Part shown: positions 6,783 to 14,483 of the stretch, piece after piece | Layout: the number at the start of each line of letters is the position of its first letter | How positions within the stretch are numbered: the first letter of the stretch is position 1 | Source: Alphaproteobacteria bacterium | GTDB taxonomy: Bacteria > Pseudomonadota > Alphaproteobacteria > Micavibrionales > UBA1664 | Assembly: GCA_002401195.1 (NCBI GenBank) | Contig: NVSI01000006.1 | Span: 8,710 to 23,192 of the forward strand | Length of the DNA: 14,483 nucleotides | Direction of reading: 5' to 3' | Translations under genes and position numbers: made by a program | Notes under the pieces: generated by a model | What the model saw: the letters and a program-made list of their open reading frames with translations, nothing else | What the model was told of the DNA's origin: nothing | Databases searched by the model: none

Positions 6783-9377
6783 TTAAGCCGCCTGTTTTTT
6801 TACTTTTTCCCCTTTAAATTCAAACTGACCATCTTTTACCGTGACACTGACCTGCATTCCATCGGAAATTTTCCCGCTCAAAAGCTGTTCCGCCAGTGAA
6901 TTTTGCAATGATGTTTGGATCACACGTTTTAACGGACGCGCGCCGTACGCGGGATCATACCCCATATCGGCCAAGGCCTGAACAGCGTCATCGTCCACTT
7001 TTAATGTAATTTTTTTATCATTCAAAAGTTTTTGAAGGCGTTGAAGTTGTATTTTCACAATCTGTGACATCATTGATTTTTCCAAACGGCGGAATAATAA
7101 AATCTCATCCAAGCGATTGAGGAATTCGGGACGGAAGTGATTGCGCATTGCGGTCATTACTCCGTCTCGCACTTCTTCAACATCTGCGCCCTCTGGCTGG
7201 TTCACCAATAAATCCGCGCCAATATTAGACGTCATGATGAGAAGCGTATTTGTGAAATCAACTGTACGCCCCTGCCCGTCTGTTAAACGCCCATCATCCA
7301 AAACCTGAAGGAGAACATTAAACACATCGACATGTGCCTTTTCAACTTCATCAAATAAAATCACCTGATACGGACGACGGCGAACGGCCTCAGTTAAAAC
7401 CCCGCCTTCTTCGTAACCTACATATCCTGGAGGCGCACCGATGAGGCGCGAAACGGAATGTTTCTCCATAAATTCGGACATATCAATGCGGACCATCGCC
7501 GCATCATCATCGAATAAAAATCCAGCCAAGGCCTTTGTTAATTCAGTTTTACCAACCCCTGTTGGGCCAAGAAACATGAAAGATCCAATCGGACGATTTG
7601 GATCTTGGAGTCCTGCACGCGCGCGCCGAACGGCGTTGGACACGGCGGTGATTGCCTCATCCTGACCAATGACACGTTTCGCAAGCGCATCTTCAAGATT
7701 AAGGAGCTTTTCCTTTTCCCCCGATAACATTTTTGTCACTGGAATTCCTGTCCAACGGCTAATGATTTCGGCGATATCTTCGGATGTGATTTCTTCGTTA
7801 ATCATGGCCTTGCTCGACAAATGAGACGCTTCCTCAACTTTCGATTCAAGGTCTGGAATTTTACCGTATGATAATTCGCCGGCCAACGCCCAATCGCCAT
7901 CGCGTTCCGCGCGTTCCAATTCTTGACGCGCCTTATCCAACGCCTCAGCCCAGCTTTGCGCCTTGTTCAGTTTGTCTTTTTCCGCCTGCCATTGTGACGT
8001 TAAATCAGCGGATTTTGATTCTAACTTATTCAAATCTTTTTCGATTTTCGACAACCGATCTTTCGATGCTGAGTCTGTTTCTTTTTTAAGCGCCTCACGC
8101 TCAATTTTCATCTGCATGATCTGGCGATCCAACGCGTCCAAAGCCTCAGGCTTGCTATCGACTTGCATTCTTAAACGTGATGACGCTTCATCAATCAAAT
8201 CAATCGCCTTGTCAGGTAAAAAACGATCCGTGATATAGCGATTTGACATGGTCGCCGCGGCCACAATTGCCGTATCCGTAATACGAATACCGTGATGCAG
8301 TTCGTATTTTTCTTTCAATCCACGAAGGATAGAAATCGTATCCTCAACTGTTGGCTCTTTAATAAATACAGGCTGGAAACGACGCGCAAGTGCCGCATCT
8401 TTTTCAATATATTTGCGGTATTCTTCCAATGTTGTTGCGCCAACCATGTGCAATTCACCACGCGCCAAGGCGGGTTTCAACATGTTTCCCGCATCCATCG
8501 CGCCCTCGGTTTTCCCTGCGCCAACCAATGTATGCAATTCATCCAGGAACAAGACAACTTCGCCTGCGGCCTCTTTCACTTCGTCCAACACACCTTTTAG
8601 GCGTTCTTCGAATTCTCCGCGGAATTTCGCGCCCGCAATCAGGGACGACAAATCAAGCGACATCAGGCGTTTATTTTTAAGAGATTCAGGAACATCACCG
8701 TTAATAATACGAAGCGCAAGCCCCTCGGCAATCGCCGTTTTACCAACGCCCGGTTCACCAATAAGAACAGGGTTGTTTTTCGTCCGACGTGATAAAATTT
8801 GAATCGTACGGCGAATTTCTTCATCTCGGCCAATCACGGGATCCAATTTTCCGCTCCGCGCTTTTTCCGTTAAATCCTCGGCATAACGTTTCAACGCATC
8901 AAATTGATCTTCGGCATTCGCATTGTCGGCGGTGCGCCCCTTACGGCGGTTGTTAATCGCGGCATTTAACTGTTTATCATTCACGCCTGCATCGGCCAAC
9001 ACACCTGAAACTTCTGATTTTTTTGCCATTGTCATGGCCTGTAAAAACCGTTCAGTGGTGACAAATTTATCCCCTGATTTTTCAGCCAGAATTTTTGCAT
9101 CTTCGGAAATTTTCGCCAAATCATTCGCCATGCGCAAGCCATTTGCCGCGCCAGTGACACTGGGTAATTTCGCCAAAGTTTGATCCAATGAGGCCTTAAG
9201 AGTCCCTAGATTTCCGCCCGCCGCAATGACAAGAGAGTCCGTAACGCCTTGATCATCATCCAACATCACACGAAGCAAATGTTCAGGTTCCAATGATTGA
9301 TTGTTTTTTCGCATAGCAAGGCTTTGCGCGGCTTGGAAAAAGCCTCGTAATTTTTCAGTCATTTTATCGAAGTCCAT
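6783..9377 (-). CDS. clpB: ClpB disaggregase (Hsp100 AAA+ chaperone)
   Basis: ClpB is a cytoplasmic hexamer that pulls polypeptides out of aggregates together with DnaK. The 864-residue length is standard. In order: N-domain (1 to about 145, start [13 protein letters not shown]), first AAA+ module with Walker A GEPGVGKT at 207-214 and Walker B LFLDELHT, a charged coiled-coil middle domain between roughly 400 and 525 (the ClpB hallmark), and second AAA+ module with GPTGVGKT near 605, GYVGYEEGG pore loop and the NRLDEI arginine-finger region. No ClpP-docking tripeptide was noticed, consistent with ClpB and not ClpA/ClpC. The start at 9377 has an AGGAAGGG ribosome site about 9 bases upstream. 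A candidate heat-shock-like promoter lies in the gap behind it. The gene heads the likely unit with the lipoprotein, Mur-type ligase and TyrA-like genes. Confidence 0.98.
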   Translation of the reverse strand: MDFDKMTEKLRGFFQAAQSLAMRKNNQSLEPEHLLRVMLDDDQGVTDSLVIAAGGNLGTLKASLDQTLAKLPSVTGAANGLRMANDLAKISEDAKILAEKSGDKFVTTERFLQAMTMAKKSEVSGVLADAGVNDKQLNAAINNRRKGRTADNANAEDQFDALKRYAEDLTEKARSGKLDPVIGRDEEIRRTIQILSRRTKNNPVLIGEPGVGKTAIAEGLALRIINGDVPESLKNKRLMSLDLSSLIAGAKFRGEFEERLKGVLDEVKEAAGEVVLFLDELHTLVGAGKTEGAMDAGNMLKPALARGELHMVGATTLEEYRKYIEKDAALARRFQPVFIKEPTVEDTISILRGLKEKYELHHGIRITDTAIVAAATMSNRYITDRFLPDKAIDLIDEASSRLRMQVDSKPEALDALDRQIMQMKIEREALKKETDSASKDRLSKIEKDLNKLESKSADLTSQWQAEKDKLNKAQSWAEALDKARQELERAERDGDWALAGELSYGKIPDLESKVEEASHLSSKAMINEEITSEDIAEIISRWTGIPVTKMLSGEKEKLLNLEDALAKRVIGQDEAITAVSNAVRRARAGLQDPNRPIGSFMFLGPTGVGKTELTKALAGFLFDDDAAMVRIDMSEFMEKHSVSRLIGAPPGYVGYEEGGVLTEAVRRRPYQVILFDEVEKAHVDVFNVLLQVLDDGRLTDGQGRTVDFTNTLLIMTSNIGADLLVNQPEGADVEEVRDGVMTAMRNHFRPEFLNRLDEILLFRRLEKSMMSQIVKIQLQRLQKLLNDKKITLKVDDDAVQALADMGYDPAYGARPLKRVIQTSLQNSLAEQLLSGKISDGMQVSVTVKDGQFEFKGEKVKKQAA

Positions 9378-9406
9378 TATAAGAGGCCCTTCCTTTCTTT
9401 TTTACT

Positions 9407-9437
9407 ATTATGACCCTTATTCATAAGCAATCACAAG
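9407..9437 (-). promoter_or_regulatory. Candidate clpB promoter
   Basis: On the minus strand CTTGTGA is followed after about 18 bases by CATAAT, about 30 bases before the clpB start codon. The -35 part resembles the CTTG core of alphaproteobacterial heat-shock (RpoH) promoters and also fits a housekeeping TTGTGA. The -10 does not clearly favour either. Confidence 0.35.
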
Positions 9438-9457
9438 ATTAGTATATAGGAATATAT

Positions 9458-9973
9458 TCAGACTTGTCCAGATTTTTTGTGACGATAAAATCCTAAAGCG
9501 AGAGAAATAAGGCCCACAGACGAACTTATAACTTCCGCGTAAGATTGAAATAAAACACCAATACATATCCAAACAAGCAATCCAGCCCCCATCAAAATAC
9601 GACTAATTTTGTAGTTTTCATGATAATAAGTCGATAAACCATAAATAATCGCCGTTAACGCCGGCAAATAACCCTTCCAATCGCCGCTCCCATAATAAAC
9701 ACATATCCCACATACACTGATGATCGCGACACCGACAACAACAGCTCGCTGTTTCGGACAAACGAAGACAGATAAAAATGTACGCAATGACGCGATAAGA
9801 ACGGTTACAGCTGGTGTCATCGCCGATAAAAGGAAATAATGGATCGCCCAAATAAGGTCCCCACAAACACGAATAGCGAACATCGTGCGTTGATTTTTAA
9901 ATTGATAAGACACCAGAGACAGCCCAAAAGCCAAAAAACCGCAGGCCTGCACGGCAATAAAGTACACATCCAT
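9458..9973 (-). CDS. YgjV-family inner-membrane protein (paralogue 1)
   Basis: A 171-residue hydrophobic protein with about six predicted membrane segments and few charges, matching the architecture of E. coli YgjV (Imp-YgjV family), whose function I do not know to be established. The conserved core is the [10 protein letters not shown] segment (42-51) followed by [16 protein letters not shown] second copy with the same WAIHF-YL and S-IRA pattern lies at 13047-13568. The short basic tail HKKSGQ suggests a cytoplasmic C-terminus. It is divergent from prfA with 49 bases between start codons. An AAAGAAAAAG stretch precedes the start as a weak ribosome site. No terminator is visible before clpB 80 bases downstream. 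Confidence 0.8.
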   Translation of the reverse strand: MDVYFIAVQACGFLAFGLSLVSYQFKNQRTMFAIRVCGDLIWAIHYFLLSAMTPAVTVLIASLRTFLSVFVCPKQRAVVVGVAIISVCGICVYYGSGDWKGYLPALTAIIYGLSTYYHENYKISRILMGAGLLVWICIGVLFQSYAEVISSSVGLISLALGFYRHKKSGQV

Positions 9974-10022
9974 CTTTTTCTTTTATTTGAAATTCATTAA
10001 GAATTCATTTAAACACATCACC

Positions 10023-11084
10023 ATGTCTATTGAATCTCGCCTCCAACAAATCACTGACCGCCATGCGGAACTCACTGCATCGATGTCATCAGGAGAGCTG
10101 GACGGCGAAAAATTCGTTGAAGTATCCAAAGAATACGCCGAACTTGAACCCGTTGTTGAAGCGATCAACGCCTTTACATCCGCGAAACAGGAAAAGGCCG
10201 ACCTCGAAGACATGCTTACCGATCCTGAAATGAAGGCAATCGCGGCCGAAGAATTAAAAGAGCTGAATAAAACCCTTCCCGATTTGGAACACGCGGTCAA
10301 AATTGCCCTTATTCCAAAGGAAAAAACAGATTCTCGTAACGCTATTCTTGAAATTCGCGCCGGAACTGGCGGGGATGAAGCCGCCCTTTTCGCCTCTGAC
10401 CTTTTTATCATGTACAAAGGCTTTGCCGCGAAAAATGGATGGCGGGTTGAAGTCGACACTGTGTCCGAAAACGATATTGGTGGGTACAAAGAAATTATCG
10501 CAACGATTTCTGGGAACAACGTGTTTTCGAAAATGAAATTTGAAAGCGGCGGACACCGTGTTCAACGCATTCCAACAACGGAATCTGGTGGGCGCATTCA
10601 CACATCCGCCGCAACCGTTGCCGTTTTGCCCGAGGCAAAGGACATTGATATCGATATTAAGCCAGATGACCTTCGTATCGATACTTTCCGTGCCCAGGGC
10701 GCAGGAGGACAGCATGTAAACACGACTGATTCTGCTGTACGTGTCGTTCACATCCCAACAAATACGGTTGTGGAATGCCAGGACGGCCGCTCGCAACATA
10801 AAAATCGTGAAAAAGCCATGACGATCTTAAAATCACGTATTTTGGAAAATGAACGCCTCAAAGCGAATGAAGAACGCTCCGCCGATCGTAAATCACAAAT
10901 TGGAAGCGGAGACCGCTCTGAGCGTATCCGCACATACAACTTCCCGCAAGGGCGCGTCAGTGACCACCGCATCAACTTAACTCTCCATAAATTGGATGCT
11001 GTCTTATCGGGTGATGCATTGGATGAAATCATTGATGTCCTCATTGCCGAGGATAACGCGGCAAAACTCGCCGATTTTGATTAA
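10023..11084 (+). CDS. prfA: Peptide chain release factor 1
   Basis: RF1 reads UAA and UAG stop codons and triggers peptide release on the ribosome. The product has 353 residues, the usual size. The N-terminal coiled-coil domain covers roughly 1-100. The stop-codon recognition tripeptide is PTT (184-186), in the PxT position of the [22 protein letters not shown] block that marks RF1 and separates it from RF2 (SPF). The catalytic GGQ is at 228-230 in GAGGQHVN; its glutamine is the expected substrate of the PrmC domain encoded next. The start at 10023 gives the conserved MSIESRL and is preferred over an in-frame ATG 36 bases upstream; neither has a clear Shine-Dalgarno site. The next gene follows after about 70 bases on the same strand. 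Confidence 0.97.
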   Translation: MSIESRLQQITDRHAELTASMSSGELDGEKFVEVSKEYAELEPVVEAINAFTSAKQEKADLEDMLTDPEMKAIAAEELKELNKTLPDLEHAVKIALIPKEKTDSRNAILEIRAGTGGDEAALFASDLFIMYKGFAAKNGWRVEVDTVSENDIGGYKEIIATISGNNVFSKMKFESGGHRVQRIPTTESGGRIHTSAATVAVLPEAKDIDIDIKPDDLRIDTFRAQGAGGQHVNTTDSAVRVVHIPTNTVVECQDGRSQHKNREKAMTILKSRILENERLKANEERSADRKSQIGSGDRSERIRTYNFPQGRVSDHRINLTLHKLDAVLSGDALDEIIDVLIAEDNAAKLADFD

Positions 11085-11099
11085 TATTTTGTATTCGTC

Positions 11100-11131
11100 A
11101 TTACATGTTTTGCCCCGCAAATACGTGTAAT
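11100..11131 (+). repeat. Imperfect hairpin between prfA and the GIY-YIG/PrmC gene
   Basis: ATTACA and TGTAAT arms flank an inner TTTGC / GCAAA stem with a CCC loop, separated by an internal loop. No T-run follows, so it is not a convincing terminator; it might act in mRNA processing. It covers the first possible ATG (11105) of the next gene, one reason to prefer the ATG at 11156. Confidence 0.35.
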
Positions 11132-11155
11132 CCAAATTTAACAGGCTTTGACACC

Positions 11156-12292
11156 ATGACTAAAGATTTTTACGTTTACATGCTCTCGGCCAAGAAAAAT
11201 GGCACGATATACAAAGGGATGACCTCTGATTTACTCAAAAGAACATGCCAACATAAAAACAATATTGGCAGCCAATTCACAAAGAAGTACAATGTTAAAA
11301 ACCTCGTTTGGTATAAACAATGCGGGAATTGGGAAGATGCCGTTCAATGGGAAAAACGCCTTCGACGATATTCAAGGCAATGGAAAATAAATCTTATCGA
11401 AGAAGAAAACCCGCAATGGAACGATTTATATGCTGATCTTCTGGATTACACGGACAAGCCGTGTAATGACGGTGTCAAGTTAAGGGAAATATCCCAAAAA
11501 TTAAATTCACCTCTTGAAGCGCGAATGTTCATAAAGCACATCACGAATCTTACTGATTCTGACCTGATCGGCATGGACACAATCCCGCTCACCCAAGAAC
11601 AACGCGAAACATTAGATGATTTTATAGGCCAACGGCTCAAAGGCCGCCCTGTTTCAAAGATCATAGGAGAGAAAGAATTTTACGGCCGCGTCTTCCACGT
11701 CACAAACGATGTCTTAGACCCGCGCCCCGAAACTGAACAGATTATTGATGAGGCAATCTCCTTCTCAAAAGGTAAAGGAGCCATTCGAATCCTTGATCTA
11801 GGCACGGGCAGCGGATGCATCCTCACAACCCTTTTGAATGAGATTCCAAACGCCACAGGAGTTGGCGGGGACATTTCGGACGCAGCCCTTAAAATCGCAC
11901 AACAAAACGCGCAAGCCCTAAACGTCGCGGATCGTGCGGAATTTATTCAATCAAACTGGTTCGAATCAATTGAAGGGTCATTTGATATCATTGTCACGAA
12001 TCCCCCTTATATTGAGACACGTACAGTTGAAAAATTAGATAAAGACGTACGGGATTACGATCCAATGATCGCCCTTGATGGCGGGAAAGACGGACTAACC
12101 CCTTATAAAGTGATTCTTCCACAGATTCGCAACCACCTTAATCCTGCTGGGTTATTCATGTGCGAACATGGCACGGGGCAATCCCCCGATATCGAACGAC
12201 TCATGGAAAACGCTGGATTTGAAATGATTCGCGTACACCATGATCTTGCAGGGCATGACCGGTGCGTTTCTGGACTTATCCCACAAAAGTAA
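11156..12292 (+). CDS. prmC: GIY-YIG nuclease-like domain fused to PrmC release-factor glutamine methyltransferase
   Basis: The C-terminal part (about 105-378 from this start) is PrmC, which methylates the GGQ glutamine of RF1/RF2 with S-adenosylmethionine: helical N-domain, DPRPETE (188-194), SAM loop DLGTGSG (214-220) and TNPPY (281-285). Before it sits a complete GIY-YIG domain of the UPF0213 type (about 4-95): YVY (6-8), YKG in place of YIG (19-21), R29 exactly ten residues after Y19, and E66, so the catalytic Tyr, Arg and Glu are kept. The linker is only about ten residues and holds no in-frame ATG, GTG or TTG before the PrmC N-domain; the next ATG (11525) would remove its first helix. 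The protein thus appears to be made as one chain. An ATG at 11105 is the alternative start. Standalone PrmC is about 280 residues. The gene follows prfA, as prmC usually does. Confidence 0.92.
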   Translation: MTKDFYVYMLSAKKNGTIYKGMTSDLLKRTCQHKNNIGSQFTKKYNVKNLVWYKQCGNWEDAVQWEKRLRRYSRQWKINLIEEENPQWNDLYADLLDYTDKPCNDGVKLREISQKLNSPLEARMFIKHITNLTDSDLIGMDTIPLTQEQRETLDDFIGQRLKGRPVSKIIGEKEFYGRVFHVTNDVLDPRPETEQIIDEAISFSKGKGAIRILDLGTGSGCILTTLLNEIPNATGVGGDISDAALKIAQQNAQALNVADRAEFIQSNWFESIEGSFDIIVTNPPYIETRTVEKLDKDVRDYDPMIALDGGKDGLTPYKVILPQIRNHLNPAGLFMCEHGTGQSPDIERLMENAGFEMIRVHHDLAGHDRCVSGLIPQK

Positions 12293-12363
12293 AAAAAATA
12301 AAAATAAAGGGTTGTCGCCCCCCTGCGAATACGGAATTGTCGTCCTTATCAACCGAACAACCC

Positions 12364-12399
12364 GATTTATTCCGAAGTGTGGAAATAGACGAATAAATC
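12364..12399. repeat. Perfect 9-bp inverted repeat in the prmC-DUF4167 gap
   Basis: GATTTATTC (12364-12372) and GAATAAATC (12391-12399) are exact inverted copies separated by 18 bases, with no T-run after them. A second, looser pair, GGGTTGT (12309-12315) and ACAACCC (12357-12363), lies immediately upstream. The AT-rich arms and wide spacing suit a dimeric protein site or a local unpairing structure more than a terminator. Confidence 0.5.
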
Positions 12400-12408
12400 A
12401 ATATATAG
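12396..12408 (+). promoter_or_regulatory. IHF-like site
   Basis: AATCAATATATAG differs by one base from the IHF consensus WATCAANNNNTTR. It lies 14 bases before the first DnaA box. A weak consensus like this occurs often by chance, so the position next to DnaA boxes is the main support. Confidence 0.25.
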
Positions 12409-12421
12409 ACGTTTGTTGTCA

Positions 12422-12430
12422 TGTGGATAA
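12422..12430 (-). promoter_or_regulatory. DnaA box (exact)
   Basis: TGTGGATAA on the plus strand is the exact reverse complement of the DnaA box TTATCCACA. It has the same orientation as the cluster 58 bases downstream. Confidence 0.65.
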
Positions 12431-12487
12431 CAAGATCTAGCAATTAAAATTTGCAGATCATAACGAATACTGTACGCTTGATGTATG

Positions 12488-12519
12488 TGTGGATAACAAT
12501 GTGGATAAACTGTGAATAA
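12488..12519 (-). promoter_or_regulatory. Cluster of three tandem DnaA boxes
   Basis: Two exact TTATCCACA boxes (12488-12496, 12500-12508, read on the minus strand) are followed by TTATTCACA (12511-12519), which fits the relaxed TTATNCACA consensus. All face the same way, with starts 12 and 11 bases apart, about one helical turn. The cluster sits just before the ribosome site and start of the DUF4167 gene, so DnaA bound here would cover its promoter region. Confidence 0.75.
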
Positions 12520-12547
12520 AAACACATGTCGAGGAAGGACTGGACTT

Positions 12548-12943
12548 ATGAAATATAATAACTCACGCCGAAACAATAACCGAGGCGCAAAACACGGTAA
12601 TAATAACAATAACAACAAAAAGCCATCACGCATGCGCGTTTTTGACAGCAACGGCCCAGATGTACGCATCCGCGGCACTGCGTGGCAAGTAACTGAAAAA
12701 TACCAAGCCTTGGCCAAAGATGCCGAGTCAGCCGGTAACTGGGTTATGGCGGAAAATTACCACCAACATGCGGAACATTACCTACGCATTATCAATACAT
12801 TGGCCGAGGAAACGCCGTTAAATGCGGACAAGCCGCAACAGGCCCCTCAACAACAAGAGCAAAAAGAAGTCAGCCAAACGCCGACGCCCCCTGTTGTCGC
12901 GCCAAAGGAAACGACAAAAACCGAAGAAACGGTTGCTGCGTAA
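12548..12943 (+). CDS. DUF4167 domain protein
   Basis: The 131-residue product carries the DUF4167 signature around residues 29-82: RVFDSNGPDVRIRG, then EKYQALAKDA and AENYHQHAEHYLRI. The family is known to me only from Alphaproteobacteria and has no established function. The N-terminus is very basic and asparagine-rich, including a run of six Asn, as in nucleic-acid-binding tails; the C-terminal 50 residues are low-complexity Gln, Pro, Thr and Glu. The start at 12548 is preferred because it has an AGGAAGGA ribosome site about 10 bases upstream and gives the usual basic start; an in-frame ATG 36 bases earlier would place translation inside the DnaA-box region. A strong terminator follows. The promoter region is overlaid by DnaA boxes. 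Confidence 0.92.
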   Translation: MKYNNSRRNNNRGAKHGNNNNNNKKPSRMRVFDSNGPDVRIRGTAWQVTEKYQALAKDAESAGNWVMAENYHQHAEHYLRIINTLAEETPLNADKPQQAPQQQEQKEVSQTPTPPVVAPKETTKTEETVAA

Positions 12944-12975
12944 ATAACTTTCATTTGCCTTTAAAGAAAAAAATC

Positions 12976-13001
12976 AGGTCGCTATTCAGCGGCCTTTTTT
13001 A
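12976..13001 (+). terminator. Rho-independent terminator after the DUF4167 gene
   Basis: AGGTCGC and GCGGCCT form a 7-bp stem (one G-T pair) with a TATTCA loop, followed by a run of T residues. It lies 32 bases past the DUF4167 stop. An A-rich stretch before the stem could allow weak function on the other strand too. Confidence 0.88.
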
Positions 13002-13046
13002 TACAAAAACAAACATGGTTTAAACATTACTGGTTAAGATGCTTTC

Positions 13047-13568
13047 ATGGATAACTTTTTAAACATTGCGCAGTTTTTTGGTTTTTTAAGCTTTGCCATG
13101 AGTATTTGGAAGTTACAGCTTAAAAGCCATCGATCTATTATATGGTGGGATATTCCCGGCGGCCTCTGTTGGGCTATTCATTTCTATTTGATTTCAGGAT
13201 ATTCCGCTCTCATTATAAATGTTCTGAGTTCAATTCGCGCGACCGCAAAATGCTATCTCCCTGAAAAATATTCATCCCCAATGATTTACATTATTGTCGT
13301 TCTTATCTGGATTCTATGCTTTTATTTTTATCAAGATATATACAGTCTCCTCCCGCCCCTTGCGTCCACAATCGCGACATATGGACTCATCGGAAATTCC
13401 AGACAAATTTTGAGCAACTGCATTTTCATACATTACATTATTTGGCTGATTTATGCTGTGGCTCTTGTCTCACCATTCATGGCTTTATCAACATTGATCG
13501 GAATGGGATCTTGCCTTATTGGTAAATTCAGGCACGAAAGAACGACCGAAAATGACACAAAACTCTAG
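13047..13568 (+). CDS. YgjV-family inner-membrane protein (paralogue 2)
   Basis: A 173-residue hydrophobic protein with about six membrane segments and a charged C-terminal tail ([10 protein letters not shown]). It shares with the protein at 9458-9973 the FGFL-FA-S start, the WAIHFYLIS core (42-50) and the following S-IRA block with Cys and Pro, so the two are paralogues of the YgjV (Imp-YgjV) family. Function is unknown to me. It stands alone behind the DUF4167 terminator, so it needs its own promoter in the 45 bases between; none is obvious there, and no clear Shine-Dalgarno site precedes the ATG. Its stop codon shares the palindrome CTAG with the stop of convergent ispG. Confidence 0.78.
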   Translation: MDNFLNIAQFFGFLSFAMSIWKLQLKSHRSIIWWDIPGGLCWAIHFYLISGYSALIINVLSSIRATAKCYLPEKYSSPMIYIIVVLIWILCFYFYQDIYSLLPPLASTIATYGLIGNSRQILSNCIFIHYIIWLIYAVALVSPFMALSTLIGMGSCLIGKFRHERTTENDTKL

Positions 13569-14483
13569 GCCACTTGCTTAGGATTTTTCGCCTCAATCTC
13601 TTTGGCTTTATCTTCGACCATCTCAACAATATGGTCAACGATTGACGCATCGCCATTGTTAAAACGATGCGCCTTTTCACCGCCAATATAAATTTGATGA
13701 TTATCGGCGCCACCACCCGTCAGGCCGATATCGGTCATTAACGCCTCACCTGGGCCATTTACAACACATCCGATGATGCTCACCGTCATTGAGGTTGTGA
13801 TATGTTCAAGGCGTTTTTCCAGTTGTTCGACTGTATCAATCACTTGAAATTGTTGGCGCGCACATGATGGGCACGAAATAATATTCACACCGCGATGACG
13901 CAGGCCAAGCGATTTTAGTATATCAAATCCAACTTTCACTTCCTCAACAGGGTCGGCCGACAATGAAACGCGGATTGTGTCCCCTATACCGTTCCACAAT
14001 AAATTCCCAAGGCCAATCGCGGATTTTACCGTCCCTGTGCGTAAGCCCCCAGCCTCTGTAATCCCCATATGCAATGGGTAATCGCAAACTTCGGACAATT
14101 GTTGATACGCCGCGCAGGCCATGAACACATCCGAGGCCTTACATGAAATTTTAAAATTAAAAAAATCATGATCTTCTAAAATACGGATGTGACGTTGCGC
14201 ACTTTCAACCATTGCATCGGGGCACGGCTCGCCATATTTTTCCAATAAATCGCGCTCCAGAGACCCCGCATTCACACCAATACGAATAGAACAATTATTG
14301 TCTTTCGCCGCGTTAATGACTTCACGAACGCGGTCTTCGGAACCAATATTCCCTGGATTAATCCGCAAACAAGCCGCCCCATTCATCGCCGCCTCAACGC
14401 CGCGTTTATAATGAAAATGAATGTCCGCAACGATGGGAACGGTGACTTCTTGAACAATCTCTTTAAGGGCTGCGCTTGACGCC
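13565..14483 (-). CDS. ispG: 4-hydroxy-3-methylbut-2-enyl diphosphate synthase (IspG/GcpE), 5' end outside the window
   Basis: IspG is the iron-sulfur enzyme that converts methylerythritol cyclodiphosphate to HMBPP in the non-mevalonate isoprenoid route. The visible 306 codons begin inside the TIM-barrel domain: [14 protein letters not shown], then [27 protein letters not shown] and [10 protein letters not shown], all strong family blocks. The C-terminal domain keeps the cluster ligands CPSC and, about 30 residues later, GCVVNGPGE, including the conserved glutamate. The frame is open to the window edge, so only the N-terminus is missing; an ATG at 14386 is internal, not the start. Its TAG stop overlaps the stop of the convergent YgjV gene. 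Confidence 0.97.
   Translation of the reverse strand, partial: ASSAALKEIVQEVTVPIVADIHFHYKRGVEAAMNGAACLRINPGNIGSEDRVREVINAAKDNNCSIRIGVNAGSLERDLLEKYGEPCPDAMVESAQRHIRILEDHDFFNFKISCKASDVFMACAAYQQLSEVCDYPLHMGITEAGGLRTGTVKSAIGLGNLLWNGIGDTIRVSLSADPVEEVKVGFDILKSLGLRHRGVNIISCPSCARQQFQVIDTVEQLEKRLEHITTSMTVSIIGCVVNGPGEALMTDIGLTGGGADNHQIYIGGEKAHRFNNGDASIVDHIVEMVEDKAKEIEAKNPKQVA

Larger units (their letters stand above)
12293..12547. other. 255-base intergenic region resembling a replication-origin or DnaA-control region
   Basis: This gap carries four DnaA boxes in one orientation, an IHF-like site, a 9-bp inverted repeat, short AT-rich tracts (around 12395-12408 and 12437-12452) and two GATC sites. I see no GANTC site and no gene on either strand that I would accept. 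An origin is possible, but the neighbours (prmC, DUF4167) are not the hemE-type neighbourhood known for Caulobacter oriC; a DnaA-titrating or DnaA-regulated promoter region is equally plausible. Confidence 0.4.

Noticed and set aside
8292..8802. Plus-strand open frames of about 100-130 codons opposite clpB
   Set aside because: Several overlapping frames antisense to a strongly conserved gene, with no motif or ribosome site.
9450..9459. 10-bp palindrome GAATATATTC at the end of the YgjV gene
   Set aside because: Short AT-rich palindromes arise often by chance; no partner repeat or known operator pattern supports it.
9983..10799. Minus-strand open frames of 178 and 181 codons opposite prfA
   Set aside because: They lie antisense to conserved prfA coding sequence and read as low-complexity Ser/Phe-rich protein with no family pattern.
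11105..11155. Upstream ATG start for the GIY-YIG/PrmC gene
   Set aside because: It would add 17 residues without family similarity and lies in a hairpin; GIY-YIG proteins of this type begin a few residues before YVY. Kept as an alternative only.
12270..12290. TTATCCCACA near the prmC end as a further DnaA box
   Set aside because: It has an extra C inside the box and lies in the coding sequence.
12367..12717. Minus-strand open frame of 116 codons across the DnaA-box region and the start of DUF4167
   Set aside because: Its leucine run is the complement of the asparagine run of DUF4167, it has no recognisable motif, and it opposes a well-supported gene.
1..14483. tRNA or rRNA genes, CRISPR repeats, insertion sequences, toxin-antitoxin or phage genes
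   Set aside because: None seen on reading both strands; the intergenic gaps are all under 260 bases and hold no tRNA-like or repeat-spacer pattern.

Overview
The window looks like a chromosomal segment of an alphaproteobacterium with moderate to low GC content. It holds ten complete protein genes and two partial ones, nearly all housekeeping. The taxonomic call rests on a DUF4167 gene, a family I know only from Alphaproteobacteria, placed next to prmC and near prfA, clpB and ispG. Those genes usually sit together in this class, although here the order is rearranged and hisS is absent. I see no rRNA, tRNA, CRISPR array, transposase or phage gene.

Layout. On the minus strand: a 3'-truncated tgt (1-1080), a terminator, rpmB (1163-1459) and a membrane-anchored nucleotide-sugar dehydratase (1538 to about 3448). 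Divergent from it on the plus strand is a shortened CobT-like protein (3468-4232). It converges on a tightly packed minus-strand run, read in the order clpB, small lipoprotein, divergent MurC-type ligase, plant/archaeal-type TyrA dehydrogenase (9377 down to 4239). The last three genes abut or overlap. Upstream of clpB lies a YgjV-family membrane protein (9458-9973). Plus-strand genes then run prfA (10023-11084), a GIY-YIG/PrmC fusion (about 11156-12292), a 255-base regulatory gap rich in DnaA boxes, DUF4167 (12548-12943), a terminator and a second YgjV paralogue (13047-13568). The last gene overlaps by four bases the end of a 5'-truncated ispG on the minus strand.

How the genes fit together: prfA encodes release factor 1, and the next gene encodes the methyltransferase that modifies its GGQ glutamine, so that pairing is functional. 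The Mur-type ligase, TyrA-like dehydrogenase and lipoprotein form one likely transcription unit, but the shared job is not evident. The dehydratase points to surface glycan synthesis, ClpB to proteostasis, IspG to isoprenoid precursors, and Tgt to the queuosine tRNA modification.

Most unusual points: (1) a structure-nuclease-like GIY-YIG domain fused in frame to PrmC; (2) three exact DnaA boxes plus a fourth consensus-fitting one within 100 bases, with an IHF-like site and a 9-bp inverted repeat, resembling an origin or a DnaA-controlled promoter; (3) a Tgt that keeps its catalytic residues but lacks the three zinc-binding cysteines; (4) a Mur ligase with a shortened central domain and altered motifs, coupled to a TyrA homologue; (5) a degenerate CobT-like protein. 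All identifications come from reading the translated sequence; no database search was run.
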